Program-made: the position numbers and the translations under genes | DNA from: a virus | Strand: one strand, 5' to 3' | DNA: 64,000 nt | Virus record (IMG/VR): IMGVR_UViG_3300035703_000049 | Coordinates: 24,152-88,151 of that record | Shown: positions 1 through 13,200 of the stretch, piece by piece | How the letters are laid out: every line of letters starts with the position of its first letter | Position numbering within the stretch: the stretch's first letter is position 1 | Notes under the pieces: generated by a model | Told to the model about the DNA's origin: nothing | What the model saw: only the letters and a program-made list of their open reading frames with translations | Database searches by the model: none

Positions 1-1213
1 TTAAATTAATATTACCATTAGTATCAGTTGATATAATAGTATTGTCATTGATTTGTATGTTATCAATATTAGCTATTGTTAAATTGCCAACACTAGTAAT
101 ATTTGGTTGCGCTGCACTTGTAACTGTGCTAGTTGTTCCTGCTGAGGCAGCATTTAAGTTAGCTACTTGTGTAGTTGAATTAACTACAAAAGGAGCAGTA
201 CCTGTTGCAACGTTACTAATTAGTCTAGATGCTGTTACAACATTAGATACGTTAATATCTGTTACATTAGCACTTCCAGTAACTGTTAAGGTTGTTCCAC
301 TAAAGCTTAAATTGGAACTGGTTAAAATCTCTTTAGCTGCCCCTGCATAAAAAATACCTGCTGCACTTACTGATCCAGTATCTATGATTACGTTTCCGGT
401 TCCGTTTGGATCTAATGTTATATTTCCATCCACATTTGTAGAAACTAAACTATTTGTAGTAAGTTGTAAATTGCCGCCACTTACGGTCAAAAATACAGTA
501 TTAGCAGAACTGCTTATGTCTTGTGAATTTGAAATAGTAATAACATTTGAGACGGGAGAAGAAATATCAATACCATTGCTGCCAGCAAGTGTATAAAATC
601 TTAAATCTTGAGCAACTTTAACAGCAAAGATACCTTGTCCTGCACCAATATTACTACCAGTATTTGCTTCGCCACCTGTTGCTCCCGGTGGTTGAGCTGG
701 TTCCCAAACTTGGTTAATAACATTCCAAGTTAACACGTCTCCTGTTGCTGGAGGTGTAGTATATTCAACATCCGCTAAATCATCTGCTGTAGCTAAAGCA
801 ATCCTGTCATCAACTCTAGAGTTTGTAAAATATAAATTTGAACCTTCAGCGACATTACTAGTAGTAGTATTTAATGATATAGTACCAGTAGTTGAACTAT
901 AACTTATACCTGTTCCGGCAACTAAACTTTCTCTTGCCCTGCCCTGTGTAAAATATACATTAGTTGTGCCTTCTGTTAATGCATCAGTAGTTTTTGTTGA
1001 AAAATCAGTATTAAATCTAGATGTTGTATAATATTGATTGGTTCCTTCAGCAATATTTGAAGTCGTTAAAACTACAACACCAGATTGCCCGTTTACACTT
1101 ATAACTTCTGCATTTTCAAGCGTTGCGATACGTGTATCTAAATCAGAAAAGTTTCCATCTAATTCATCATATGTTAAAGGGGAACCCTTTTCTGTTCGCA
1201 ATGTAATAGTCAT
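1..1213 (-). CDS. Fibre-like virion structural protein, C-terminus beyond the window edge
   Basis: Open reading frame on the minus strand starting with ATG at 1213 and still open at base 1, so the C-terminal part is missing from the window. The start is supported by a GGAG ribosome site about seven bases upstream, just after the stop of the giant gene at 1232. The N-terminus (MTITLRTEKGSPLTYDELDGNF) is a common marine-phage fibre start; it is followed by repeats of the type NQYYTTSRFNTDF / NLYFTNSRVDDR and then modules with NGNITLDPNGTGNVIID and LSFSGTTLTVTGSANV. The same modules fill the plus-strand fibre genes at 49966, 51486, 53227 and 58507. Likely a tail fibre or baseplate-attached fibre, last known gene of the baseplate operon. 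Receptor specificity cannot be judged. Confidence 0.75.
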   Translation of the reverse strand, partial: MTITLRTEKGSPLTYDELDGNFSDLDTRIATLENAEVISVNGQSGVVVLTTSNIAEGTNQYYTTSRFNTDFSTKTTDALTEGTTNVYFTQGRARESLVAGTGISYSSTTGTISLNTTTSNVAEGSNLYFTNSRVDDRIALATADDLADVEYTTPPATGDVLTWNVINQVWEPAQPPGATGGEANTGSNIGAGQGIFAVKVAQDLRFYTLAGSNGIDISSPVSNVITISNSQDISSSANTVFLTVSGGNLQLTTNSLVSTNVDGNITLDPNGTGNVIIDTGSVSAAGIFYAGAAKEILTSSNLSFSGTTLTVTGSANVTDINVSNVVTASRLISNVATGTAPFVVNSTTQVANLNAASAGTTSTVTSAAQPNITSVGNLTIANIDNIQINDNTIISTDTNGNINL

Positions 1214-1231
1214 TTAATTCTCCAACAGTAT

Positions 1232-4200
1232 TTAATATAAATTACCCACAACATATCCATTAATTACATAACTTGCCTCAAGATACTTTACGTCAAACAC
1301 TTTACTTATTGGTAACGCAGTATCCTGTAACAAGAATTTAACTTGTTCTGTTGTGCTATATTGTAAACCAAGTCCATTTGTAGCGTCAAACTCGCCTTGA
1401 TCATACCAAACTTTATTATGAGCATTTGGTATTCGCTGTAAGAAGCTCGCATCTTGAACTAATGTATTAAGTGGAATTGCTAATACTGCACCAGTTCCAT
1501 CAATCCCTCTCCTAATTTGTGTTAATTTATTATTTTCTAAATCTACACCATAATACAGAATTCTCTCTCCACCAACCATTATTATTCCTGGGATTGCTAA
1601 TTCTGTGTTTGGTTGAGCCAAGACGCTAGCATCTTTTACAAATATTTCTGTATCAGTAATATTCAAAGTACGTGCTAGTTCTGTAGTAGATCTTGCACCA
1701 ATTCTGTAGTAATTCCAGTTATCATTTAAATCCTTAAACAATCTAAATGCAACAGCGGGTATTTGTTGATTTTCTCCAAATTGCGTAATTACTAACAATG
1801 ATTCATCAAACATAGTAATGTTATTAGATAATTTTATCTTTGTACCATTTTCAATTAATTCATAATCATTATTAGGCAATAGATATCGTCCGCCATCGAT
1901 TGCATCTTGATCTAATGTTACCCAAAGATAATTAATATTATTAACAGGTGTTGGTAAATCATAAATTTTTGTGTTTATTAAATTAGCTTGAACGCTATCA
2001 TAATTTACAGAATCAAAACCAACGTCATCAAACCCAATCAAAGTAAGAACGTTAGATTCTACAGTTCCTTGATAAACACTAGTTTTAATTCCTAGTCTTT
2101 CATCATTAGTAAATGTTGTAACACGAATAACATCATTTGTATCTAAACTTATACTTTGAGAAATTATTATAGTTTTTTCATCAAGTAGTGAATATTCAGC
2201 CTTGTTTGTTAAGCTTATAGTTAGTAAATCTAAATCTGTTGGGACTAGAGAATATAAAATTATTCTAGGTATTGAGCTACCATCAGTTGGTAATAAATCC
2301 CAATCGATTGTTGGTAATAGTTGTTCTCCATTTAAAGCTACTCTAACAGTAGATTCATTAATTGAATTTATATCTATATCTCTTGTATACGGAATATCAA
2401 ATTCAATAGTTGAATTATCACCAATATAATATTTTTGATTTGGTGGTCTTAATCTATTATTGTTTAATTCAACTATTATTTTTTCTGCACTTGGATAACT
2501 ATAACCAATTTCATTAGCTAGTGTAAATGTATAGTTTGTTGGATAAACGTTACCTGTTACATTAAACAATTCCGTGTTTAAATCAACAAATTGCTGTTCA
2601 GTTGATTCAGTATAGAATAAATGAACATGTATAGTATCATTGTCTGTTAAAGTTATTGAATCGTCAATTGTTAAAGTTGTTAACCCTTGACTAAACAAAG
2701 CTAATTCGTAATCTTCAATTTTTTCACCGTTTAGCGTAACTAAAGATTGATAAATTAAATCTAAATCAATTTGAAGTGTGTAGCTGTTTATGTTTTCTTG
2801 GCAAGCAATTTCTTGATCATAAATTAATCCTTCGCCGCCGCCATTGATTGCATAAATGTACAATACATCATTTGTTAACAATGATTTTAACATTGTAATA
2901 GTTTTATTTTTAAAGTTAATTGTGTAATCTATGTTTTGATCTAATCTACCATAATTTTTTGATATAACAATTAAATCGTCACCTTTAGTAATCGTTGTAT
3001 TAAAAGGATAAACATTGTCAGTATTAACATCATATACTGTAGTAGTAATTAATAAACCAAGACCTTTGTCAGCAAAGTCACTTGCTGGTACTGTAAACAC
3101 TCTAATATCTAATGTATCATAAACTCTACCTGGTATTGCTTCTTCTGGTGCATGACTTGAGTAAGTATCAACAAATTTTCCACCATGCGTAATAATATCT
3201 TCAGGTTTAGTACCTAATGTAGTATCCAAGAAGTTGCTATATATTGTTTGATCTAGTACGCTTTCGTCAAGAACACTAACGCCTTCAGGACCAATGATAA
3301 ATTGATCTAGTCCGCTTATATCGTAAGCACCAACATCAAATCCAGGTTCGTCTCTAAAACTTGCTCCCTGAACTTTAACGCCTGGATATTCTACACCAGC
3401 AAACAATTGTCCTAAATCTTTTCCTGGTAGCCCCGCAGCAGGTTGATAATAAGCCCAAGTTCTGTTTAAATGACTTTCAAATTCATCTGCATTTAATTCT
3501 CTAAAATCTGTTATTTCAAAAGTTTCGCCAGTAGTCGTAACTGGAACAGAATCTCTTAAAGTATATGCTTTATTATTGTAAACAATAATATCTCCGCGAT
3601 CATATCGTGTTTCTAATTGCCACTCTAATACTGTTGGAGCATACAGACTCATATTTCCATCAACACTAACAACTGTGCCGCTTATATCTAATTCATCTGC
3701 ACCAACAAAATATCCTAACGATCTTAAGTATGCTTGTAAGAACTCAGCAGTCCAACCCCCAGGTAACTTTTTATATTGTACTTGTATTCTTCCTGAATCA
3801 TCCGGGAAAATTCTATAGTTACTTGCGTTTTCAACTGGCCATCCAATTTGACTTGCTTCTTCTTTAATCCACTCAAATCCGCTGAGTGCGTCTAACAGTT
3901 CATCTAACACGCCTTGTTCACCAAATACTCTAGATTTCTTTTGATCTCTAATATCAACTGGATTTTCAAATTCGTCCAAGAATTGTATTAAGAATCCACC
4001 GTTGTTTGGAACACGGTCAAACTTAATTACATCTTTAATACTACGAACTTTTTTATTACCCATAATTGGTACAAGCACTGCACCTTCGCCGCTTGAATCT
4101 TCAATCTCTATAATTGGAGTAGTAATATAACCTATGCCTGAATTTACGTGAACTTTTGTTATTTCTCCGTTAACAACAGTAGCATCTAATGTTGTACCGC

Positions 4201-7200
4201 TTCCTGTTGTACCAACTAAAGTTAATGTAGGAGGAGCAGTATATCCTTCTCCTGAATTATGAACTAAAATTGATTCTACTTCTAATGTAAAGTTGTTTAA
4301 CCAAGCAGAATACTCAGGACGTTCAAATATTATGTCATCAATTTCATCTAACCCAGTTGGACTACGATACTTACCATTTGTTTCATTGTAGTAAGCAGGT
4401 ATATCAAAATCTGTTACACCTGTATTAGCTGTATCTAAACCTTCATGACTGTTAACAAATTCGCGTATTTTTGTATGATAAGGTTTAATTTCTTCAATAT
4501 ATTTGCGTAAATTATCTTGTCTATCTTTTTGTAAGGTTGGTATTTGACTAATAGCTTGTTGATTACGGTGTTCAACTTTAATAAAACTTGTCTTAAAAAT
4601 ATAATCAACATACTTTTGTTCAGCAAGTAGATGCTGCATCATTAATAAGAACCAACGATTCTTTTCAATTTGTTCAGTTCCTGAGAATATGTCATTATAA
4701 ACTGAGCGAAGTATGTTTTGTATTTCAGCAGTTGGCCAATCATCAAAAATTTGTATATCAAATGTTTCAATATCAAATCCTTGTGCAAATTTTGTTTGAT
4801 CCCATATAGCATCAATTATTTTATAAGTAGCTGATTCTTGCTTGATTATCTCATAGTTATTATTTGTATATTGTAGTATTACGTATCTACCATTGCCAGC
4901 ATCTTTTACTTTTACAGTGTCCCCTTCACTTGGGATAATGCTAATAAGTTGATAACTAAAATCAATAGTATAGTCAGTTACAATTGGATCTATCGCACCT
5001 GGTTTTAACCAATCAGCAGTTGTTATATATCTTCTATTATCAAAACTTTGAACTTTCTCAAGTATCCAATTATTATTAACTTTTTTATAGATAGTCCACT
5101 TATCACTTACTTCTTCATCAACTTGAACTAAAACTCTATAGTTTTCAGGATAAAGTGAAATATTTAAATATCCTAATTCTGTTCTATCGTTCACTACTTC
5201 ATCATAAGCATCTGTATAAACGTTCGGAATTTCTTCAAAAGACAATAAGTTAGTTGTATTTTTATTCTCTCTTGCAGGTATACGACTCAATATTAAATTG
5301 ACATATTCAACAGCAGATTTTAATGCTGATTTTCTATCTCTATATATTGTTTGACGTGGTCGGTAAGCAATTCCATATTTTTCACCTAGTGTTAATTTAG
5401 GATCTGGAACTAAGTTACCTTGTATATCAGAACCTGCTAAACTGTCAATTAATTTTTGAACAACTCTATCATTTGGGATACTTTGTGCATCATTTTCTGA
5501 TATAAGTTGGAATTCAGCATGTATTGAATTTTCATTGAAAACAACATCATACTCAATGCTTAAAACTATATTTTTATCTTGTAGTAAGTTTGAACAATTA
5601 TAAAGAGCTACTGCATTTGATGCTACAAAAGCTATAAACGGTACGCCAGTTGAACGTGGATTAGCAATTAAGTTTTCTAAATCAACTGTACTGTATCTAC
5701 GATTCTTAACGTTTGGTATTGTTCTTTTACCTGCGACCCAATAATAATATCTATTAGTTACTATTCCAGTATTTGGATCAATATCAGATACTAGATTAAA
5801 ATTATTTGATCTTGGGAAAGAAGTTGGATCTTTTTCATCCACAAATTGTGTAGGAGGCAATATACTTTCTGCCCATTCATAACAAATAATAGTTGATCCA
5901 GGAAATGCACTGTTCCAATTTATTCCTCTGTTACTAATGTTCCCTTGTTCGTAATCAATCCATCTAGTTTGACTAATATCCCACCAAACTTGACCTACGT
6001 GTTCTTTACCCCACACTCTTCCAGAAGAATTATTGTTGTAAACTGCTGGATCAAATGATGTTTGATACGTTATTTCTTGAGCTGCTAAACCGCTTATTTT
6101 TCCTTTTACTGGATCAATAAAATCTAAATCAGTAACAATTTGTTGTGTTTCTTTGTTATAAAGGAAAACACGGTTAATAAGGTTAATGTCAACTTTAGGA
6201 CTATTACTTCTAATAGTGTTCCATGGTTTTTTATTTTCATTGTTGTTAAATGAGAATATCAAACCTGTATTGTTTCCAGTTGTATCATCGCCTGGAGCAC
6301 CAATATAAATTGTACTAGCGTTAATTGCTATTGATTTACCGTATTCATCAAAGCTATCAATTAATGGATTGGTTAGTTTTTGTGCTGACACAAATTGTCC
6401 TGGATTTGTAATTGATGAATTTGCTACTGGTATAAATTGATACATCCAAGCAGCACCGCTTTGCTTTTTAATATCATTAAAGCTAGTTGCGCGTGCATCA
6501 AAGTAAGTTGTTTTGTTATCAATAGTTGTTTCTAATCTTGTACTTGCGCGTGCGCTTCCAACTACTAGTATATCTGCTTCTGGACCAATTGCAAGAGATT
6601 TACCAAATTCTACATAATGATCATCTGTTGGGCTGTTAATAGTTTGTTGATGAGGGAATATTTCTAAACCAATATCAACTAATGGTTGACCTAACGCTGA
6701 AGTTATCAATAATCTTTCACCAGTTATCAAACTGTTAGTTTCTAAGTAAAGATATCCGTTATCGTTTATTGCTGTGACACCTGGGATAGCTGTCTCATTT
6801 ATTGCATCAACAATTGCATCTAAATCATACCCGGTTTCAAGGAATACAAAAAAGTCATTTATAACTAAAACACTATCATCCGTTATAATTGGATCTTGTA
6901 CGGTTCCCGTAATTACACCAAAGAAACGACCTTGATTAATAAATCTATAAACTTTTCCTGAATTTATCTTACCACTATCTTTTCTTGGTGCACCGATGTA
7001 TACAGAGCAATTAGTTGGGCATACTTGTATGCTTTCGCCAAATCCAGAATCATCTTCTAAATCATCATTAGCGGATTCTAAAGTTAACTCAGTAGTTTGA
7101 ACTACATTGTTAGTTTCAATTTTTACTAAAGCGCCGGCATCTGGAGGAGTAAACAATGTTATTGTATCAATTGTATAGGTATACTCTTCACCTTCAACTA

Positions 7201-10200
7201 ACTTTTTATTGTCAACGTAAACGTATGGCATACCTAAAATATTAGCGGCAGTGAAAAATTCTACCGTATCACCATCTGCATAGTAAGTTTCTGCAAGTCT
7301 ATCAAACACATAAACTTTGCCTGCGTTTTCTGCTAATATTGTGCTACCATCTTCATCTATTATATTTGTGTTTGGTGCACCAATAATGATTTGTCTTCCG
7401 CCATCGGTTAATTCTAATGATTGTCCAAATCTATCATCAACATTAGCACTATCGCTAGTGAAGGCAGTAACTAATTCAAAGTGTGTTCTTTGCTCAATGT
7501 AAATCTCAACATTAATTGGAGGCACATCATTAAAAGTAACATAATATTGGTTTCCAATTAGGTCTAATGTATAATCTCTAAATGGAACTTGTATTACACC
7601 ATCAACTTCAACAAATAGTGCATATATACTTGTTGGTGTTGCGTTATCACCTGTTAGACCGTAAGACACTGTTGAACCATCACTAATTATTGTTTGTTGT
7701 GGTAACCCTCTCGATACAGTAACAACTATATTACTTCCAAATAAAGGAGCTGCTGATAACACTAAGTTGCTACCAACTAAAGTATAATCAACGCTTGGTA
7801 TTAGTGCAATCCCATCTTGTGTAACTATAACATTAGCTACATCATTTGGATTAGCAACATCTCCAATTAAAGCAAATATAGTTGAACTACCATCACCTGT
7901 AAACGTTACACTCGCTGATGGTAATATAGAAACAAATCTTCTTTGATAAAGATATACATATCCTTCATCTGCACCTGGTTGACCAACTGCTAGCCAATTT
8001 CCGTCATTACTCAGTACAACATTATATCCAAATTCACCATTTAAGTCCAGTGTATCGGAAGCGATAATTTGTTGAGTTCTAAATTCGCCTGTTTCTGCCG
8101 ATGGTGCAAGTATTACAACAAACCCTATATCGTCTGAATTTGGGGCGCCAGCTGCGAAAGTTGCATCATTACTTGCAGAAACAGATTCGCCAACTCCAAT
8201 AACGCCAACACTATCTGTGGTTAAATTAGCTATTTCTTCTAAAGATCCGTTAGTAGTAATACTGTAAATTACAACAGAACCAATACCATTATTTGATCCT
8301 GGCCTACCGGCTATCATATAATAATTTTGATCATCTGTATCAACAGCATATCCTAGATTATCATTTTCATCAGCAAATGTAGCGCGATAGTTTGTTCCAA
8401 CTTCCCAAACTTTTTGATTTTCGTAGATTCTCCAACCATTATTGTTTGCATTGTCAATAAAGAGTTTATCACCTTCTTGCCAACCTTTGAGTGGTTCTTG
8501 TGCTGCAACATCCTGAGATGAGTTAAACTTCATACTCTTTAATTTAAAAACAAATCCGCTGAATGGATTAATTTGTATTGATCCGTAACCAGTACCTACT
8601 ACAAAAGTTCTTGCATCAACAATAGTCGTAACAGTATAAAATCCAAAAACATTTGGATTAGTGTTGTCTGATTTAATAAAAATTAGATCATTTTTTTCTA
8701 AGTTATGATTGTTAACACAACGTATTGTAGCGTTACCATTTGAAATAACATTTAGCGATTCTAAACGTATATCAGTTTCATCAATGCGATAAACATTCCA
8801 TTGATTGTTTCTATCTGCTGCTATCCAAATTAAATCACCTGCACCAACATCACTTCCTGTTACATAAGAATTTAATGCAGCGCGTGTTGGACTAGCGTAG
8901 TCGACATCAGATAATTGAGCATATCCTGCTGTATATAGATCATTAGTATTTTTACTATATTCTCTATTATTAATAAAGTTTTTATCATAAGGAACATGCT
9001 TTATGAATATATCTTTACTCTTTAAACCTTTGTGACCGTTTGGAAATGCATCGTTGTCGCCTAATAACTCAATTACTAGAGGATCTTTAACTGCCCAACT
9101 TTCATCTAGCTCAATTTGTAAGTTGCGTGTGTTATCAGTTGAACCATACGTACCTAAACGTAATGCCCATTCTTCATAAGAGTTAACAATACCACCAAAG
9201 TTATCTACTTTAGCTTTAAGCAGTTTATCTAAGTTTGAGTTAGTTCCTTTTTGACTAAGCATGCCTTGATAGAACTTAAATTGGCTAGTGTCACTGATAC
9301 CTAAGTCTTCCATGTAACTTCTAGATTCAAATCCAATTAAATTCTTAGCTAACTTTTGTGCATCTTGCTCTAAGTTAACTTGATTTGTATCATAGTATTG
9401 CTTAAACAATCCTGCTCTGTTTGCTAAGTTTGGCAACAATCCTTTCTTAATAGTATTGTAATCAATCTTAATCCATTTATCTAATTCAAAATTAATGCTT
9501 GCTGGTATCTTATCGCTAGCAGTGAAGTATTCTTCTTTAAAGAATATGATGTCACCTTTATTGTAGTTTACGCCAGATTTCCATTCTTCAACATTATCTT
9601 CGTTAATAACGAATCCAGCTGCGCTATAAGATCCATCCCAATCATTAGTTTTAAATCCTTGAATTCTTAAACGGTGCTGTCTATCACCAATAATTGGTTC
9701 GTAAATGATATCATTAAATCTTGTTATGTTGTTGAATAATAGTATGTGTTCATATTCAACAACATCCAAATCTATCAAGTAGATGCCATGGGTGTTATCA
9801 ATCTTTGCGTTAAAGTCTCTTCCGTTTCTATATACAGTATACTCGCTCGCACGAACAATTTTAAAATCTTCATCAAGTATGCGTGTGCTAAGTGGGCGAT
9901 TACTTAATCCATCTACAACACCAAATGCGCTGCGATAATTAATTTTACTACCAACTGGGCTCAAACTGATTGCTACATCAACATCCCATCCCTGTTGTAC
10001 ATAGAATAAAAACTCACGCACAGCAAGATCCCAATCTAGATACCAACTTGCGTCTTCATCTAATTTGTCAGTAAATTGAAAACCTTGTCGTGTTAGGTAA
10101 CGACCATAGCTTATTAAGAAATCACCAACTTGATCAATACTAAAGAATTCAGTACCGTAAGGAACCCTATAAAGTTCTCCAGTACCATCGTTGTACTTTA

Positions 10201-13200
10201 TAATTGCTAACTTACCAACTTTAATATAAGTTTTATTTTCGTTTTCTGCACTTGCTTCTATAGTAAAATATGGTTTATTATCATCATACCCAGTTACGCT
10301 ATAACCATCAACTGTTTTAGTTACGATAACACCACTGTATGTTAGATTAAATATTGGTGCACTCTTGTTTAATACAATATCAAAATCATCATCTGGGATA
10401 ATAACACCTGGGTTATTGCTCGCTGGGGTATATTGCTCAGTAATAATCTTTAAGTATTTTTTATCAGTATAACCAGCAACTTTATATCCTAGTTTTGATT
10501 CTAGTTTTCTAATAATTTGACCAATATTTTTAGTAATGTCAAGTCCGCGACACTTACAATAATCGCTTATCCAGTTAATATAACTGTGAACTCGTGCAAC
10601 ATTACCTTCTAGATCAATTTCATTTTGTACAAATTCGTTAGAGAAATCTCTAATTCCCGTCTTGCTAAAAATTCTTTGCTCGTCATCTAAATCAATTATT
10701 TGATTGTTTGTATCTATATTAACACCAAAATATTCTGCTGGTTTCATTAAAGCAATAGCAAGTTGAATTACGAATGGATATTCACTGCTTTGTCTCCATG
10801 CATTTTCAACTGGTCCGATATCACCAAACTTAAAGAATCCACTAACATCAAGCTCGTTTATATCTTTTGTTACACAATCAATTGGACTTAAAAGTTCACC
10901 GCTGCCATCAACAGGAAGTATTTTACTTAAACTAGGTCTTTCGAATCTAGCATCAATTCCTGCTCTTTCTCCAAATAGTATTTTACCAGCTTCAATATCG
11001 TCCCATAAAACAGTGTTGCCACTTGTGTATGGAGCAGGACCATAACTTTCTTCCCACCAATCTGGTTTATCAGCAAATCCTAACATTTCCCAAGGACGAA
11101 GGTGAGGTGCATCTGTATCAAAGTAATATTTGTAAATACCTCTCCAACTTGAAGCAGGCATTAATTCTCCATCAACACGATTTGTAAATCTACCATAGTT
11201 GTAAGTGAAAGGATCGTTTGCTACAAATTGTCTGTAATCGCTTACTGCTATTGCATTTGCACCAGACCATGCGCTAAAGTGACTACTTAAAATACTGTTA
11301 AATTCTGCTGTAGTGTAATCTGTTTGTCTAAATGCACCTGCGATATAATCCCAAATATCAAAACGATTAACATCATATTTTACTTTAATATTATTGTATA
11401 TTCTTGTTTCAAATTCCAATAACACAGCATCTCTAATATCACCAAACAAAGCAGTTAAACTACCGTCATGTCCGCGAATCATTTGACGTGTATTTTCACC
11501 GTAACCGTCATTTACTATCATAGGAATATACAATGGATATAAACCTAACTTAGTCGGAGTAGCAGGAATATAACTACCATCAGTAGTAGTGTATTCTCTA
11601 ATTTCAAGAATATCACCTTCAACAAGTGTTATTGATGTTAAATCTAATTCAATAACAGGACGAGTTGTTGAGAAAATATAATCTCTGTTTATCAATAATT
11701 GAACATTATTTAGATATACTAAAACTGCTTTATTTGATGCAACTGTTGGATCAAATATTTCTGTAAGATCATAGGTATCTAAACGATTATCAACTACTTG
11801 ATAAATTCTTCTTGTATAATCGTTACCATAAGGTATCATATCGCTTGTAAAATAAGGGAAATTCTTATTTTTATTAGCAACAATTTCAGATAATGCCCTA
11901 TCTAAAGTTTGATTTGCAGGTTCACCAACAACATATAGTTCGTTTATTAATTGTAGTAATCTATTTTTGTATCGAGCATATTCTCGTTGAGCATTAATAG
12001 TTGCGTTAACAAAATTTGCTTGCGGAGAATTCAAGAAGAAATTTGCTAAATGTGATGCGCCATCATGCTGTAATATATTACCTCTAAATGTTTTTACATC
12101 CAGTGTATCTCGTAAATTAAATTCTGATAAAGACTCATCACTTAGGTTTGGTATATCTTCTAAACACTTGATAATATGAGTACGCATTTGACCAAGTGTA
12201 AGTTCAGTAATTTCTTTGTTAAAAGGATTATTAGTGTAGTTTAATGGTGGTTCATAAACACTATTTTCATTTGATTCCAAAGACGCAACTTTAATATCAA
12301 TCTTATCACCAACATTTAAATTTCGATCTAATAGTAGGTATGCTATGTTATCTTCAATTTGAAGATCGTAGTGATTTGTATACAACAAATTATTGTTAAC
12401 ATAAACTATAACGTTTGTTAACATCTCTTGATTTGTGCCCATTGGAAATGCATTAAGTCTAAACAAATTTCTTTGATATTCTGTCGCAAAATATGTTTGT
12501 AATTGTAGTTGTCTAGATTTTTGTCTAACTTTTCTCCACTGATTTCTAAAAGTAAAAGTTCTATCTGGGGCATTAACTTTTACTTTTCCTCCAATAGTTG
12601 ATTTTGTAATACTTTGTTGATTTTGACGATATATAAAAGAATCTTTTGTAATAAAATCAGAGAATACAATGTCACCAATATTATTAATATTACGATACTT
12701 TAACTTAAACCCAAGCACAGGATCAACTATGCTAGTACCAGTTTCATAACCAAATAAGTTGTTTCCATTAAACGTACTACTAGTATAAACGTTTACGTCA
12801 CCAAAACTTTTTTTGTTTTGATCATATAAATCAAATTTTGGTGATTGATTAACTTTAGTCTTTTGTTGACTAACAACCCAAACACCATTTACAAAATGAT
12901 AAGTTTTTCCTTGATTGTTTAAACCTTGCTTAATTAAAACAGTGTCGCCTTCAACAACGTCGTCGCCGTCATCTGCTAAAACCAAGTGAATTTGATCTTC
13001 AAATTCAATGCTAACTGATATAATAGATTCGTCAGGTGGTATAGTTGATGAAAATACTAAACTTTGTGTACTTGCTACATATGACCAAAAATAACCTTGT
13101 GCACCTGCGCTAATCCCGTTTACAAAAACCTTTAATCTTGAAGGTTCATCAATATCAAAATTTAAATCATAGCTATTTGTACTTCCGTCAGAAATAAAAG

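Noticed and set aside
42-596. Plus-strand frames near the left edge
   Set aside because: They lie antisense to the fibre gene on the minus strand, whose repeat modules and start are convincing.
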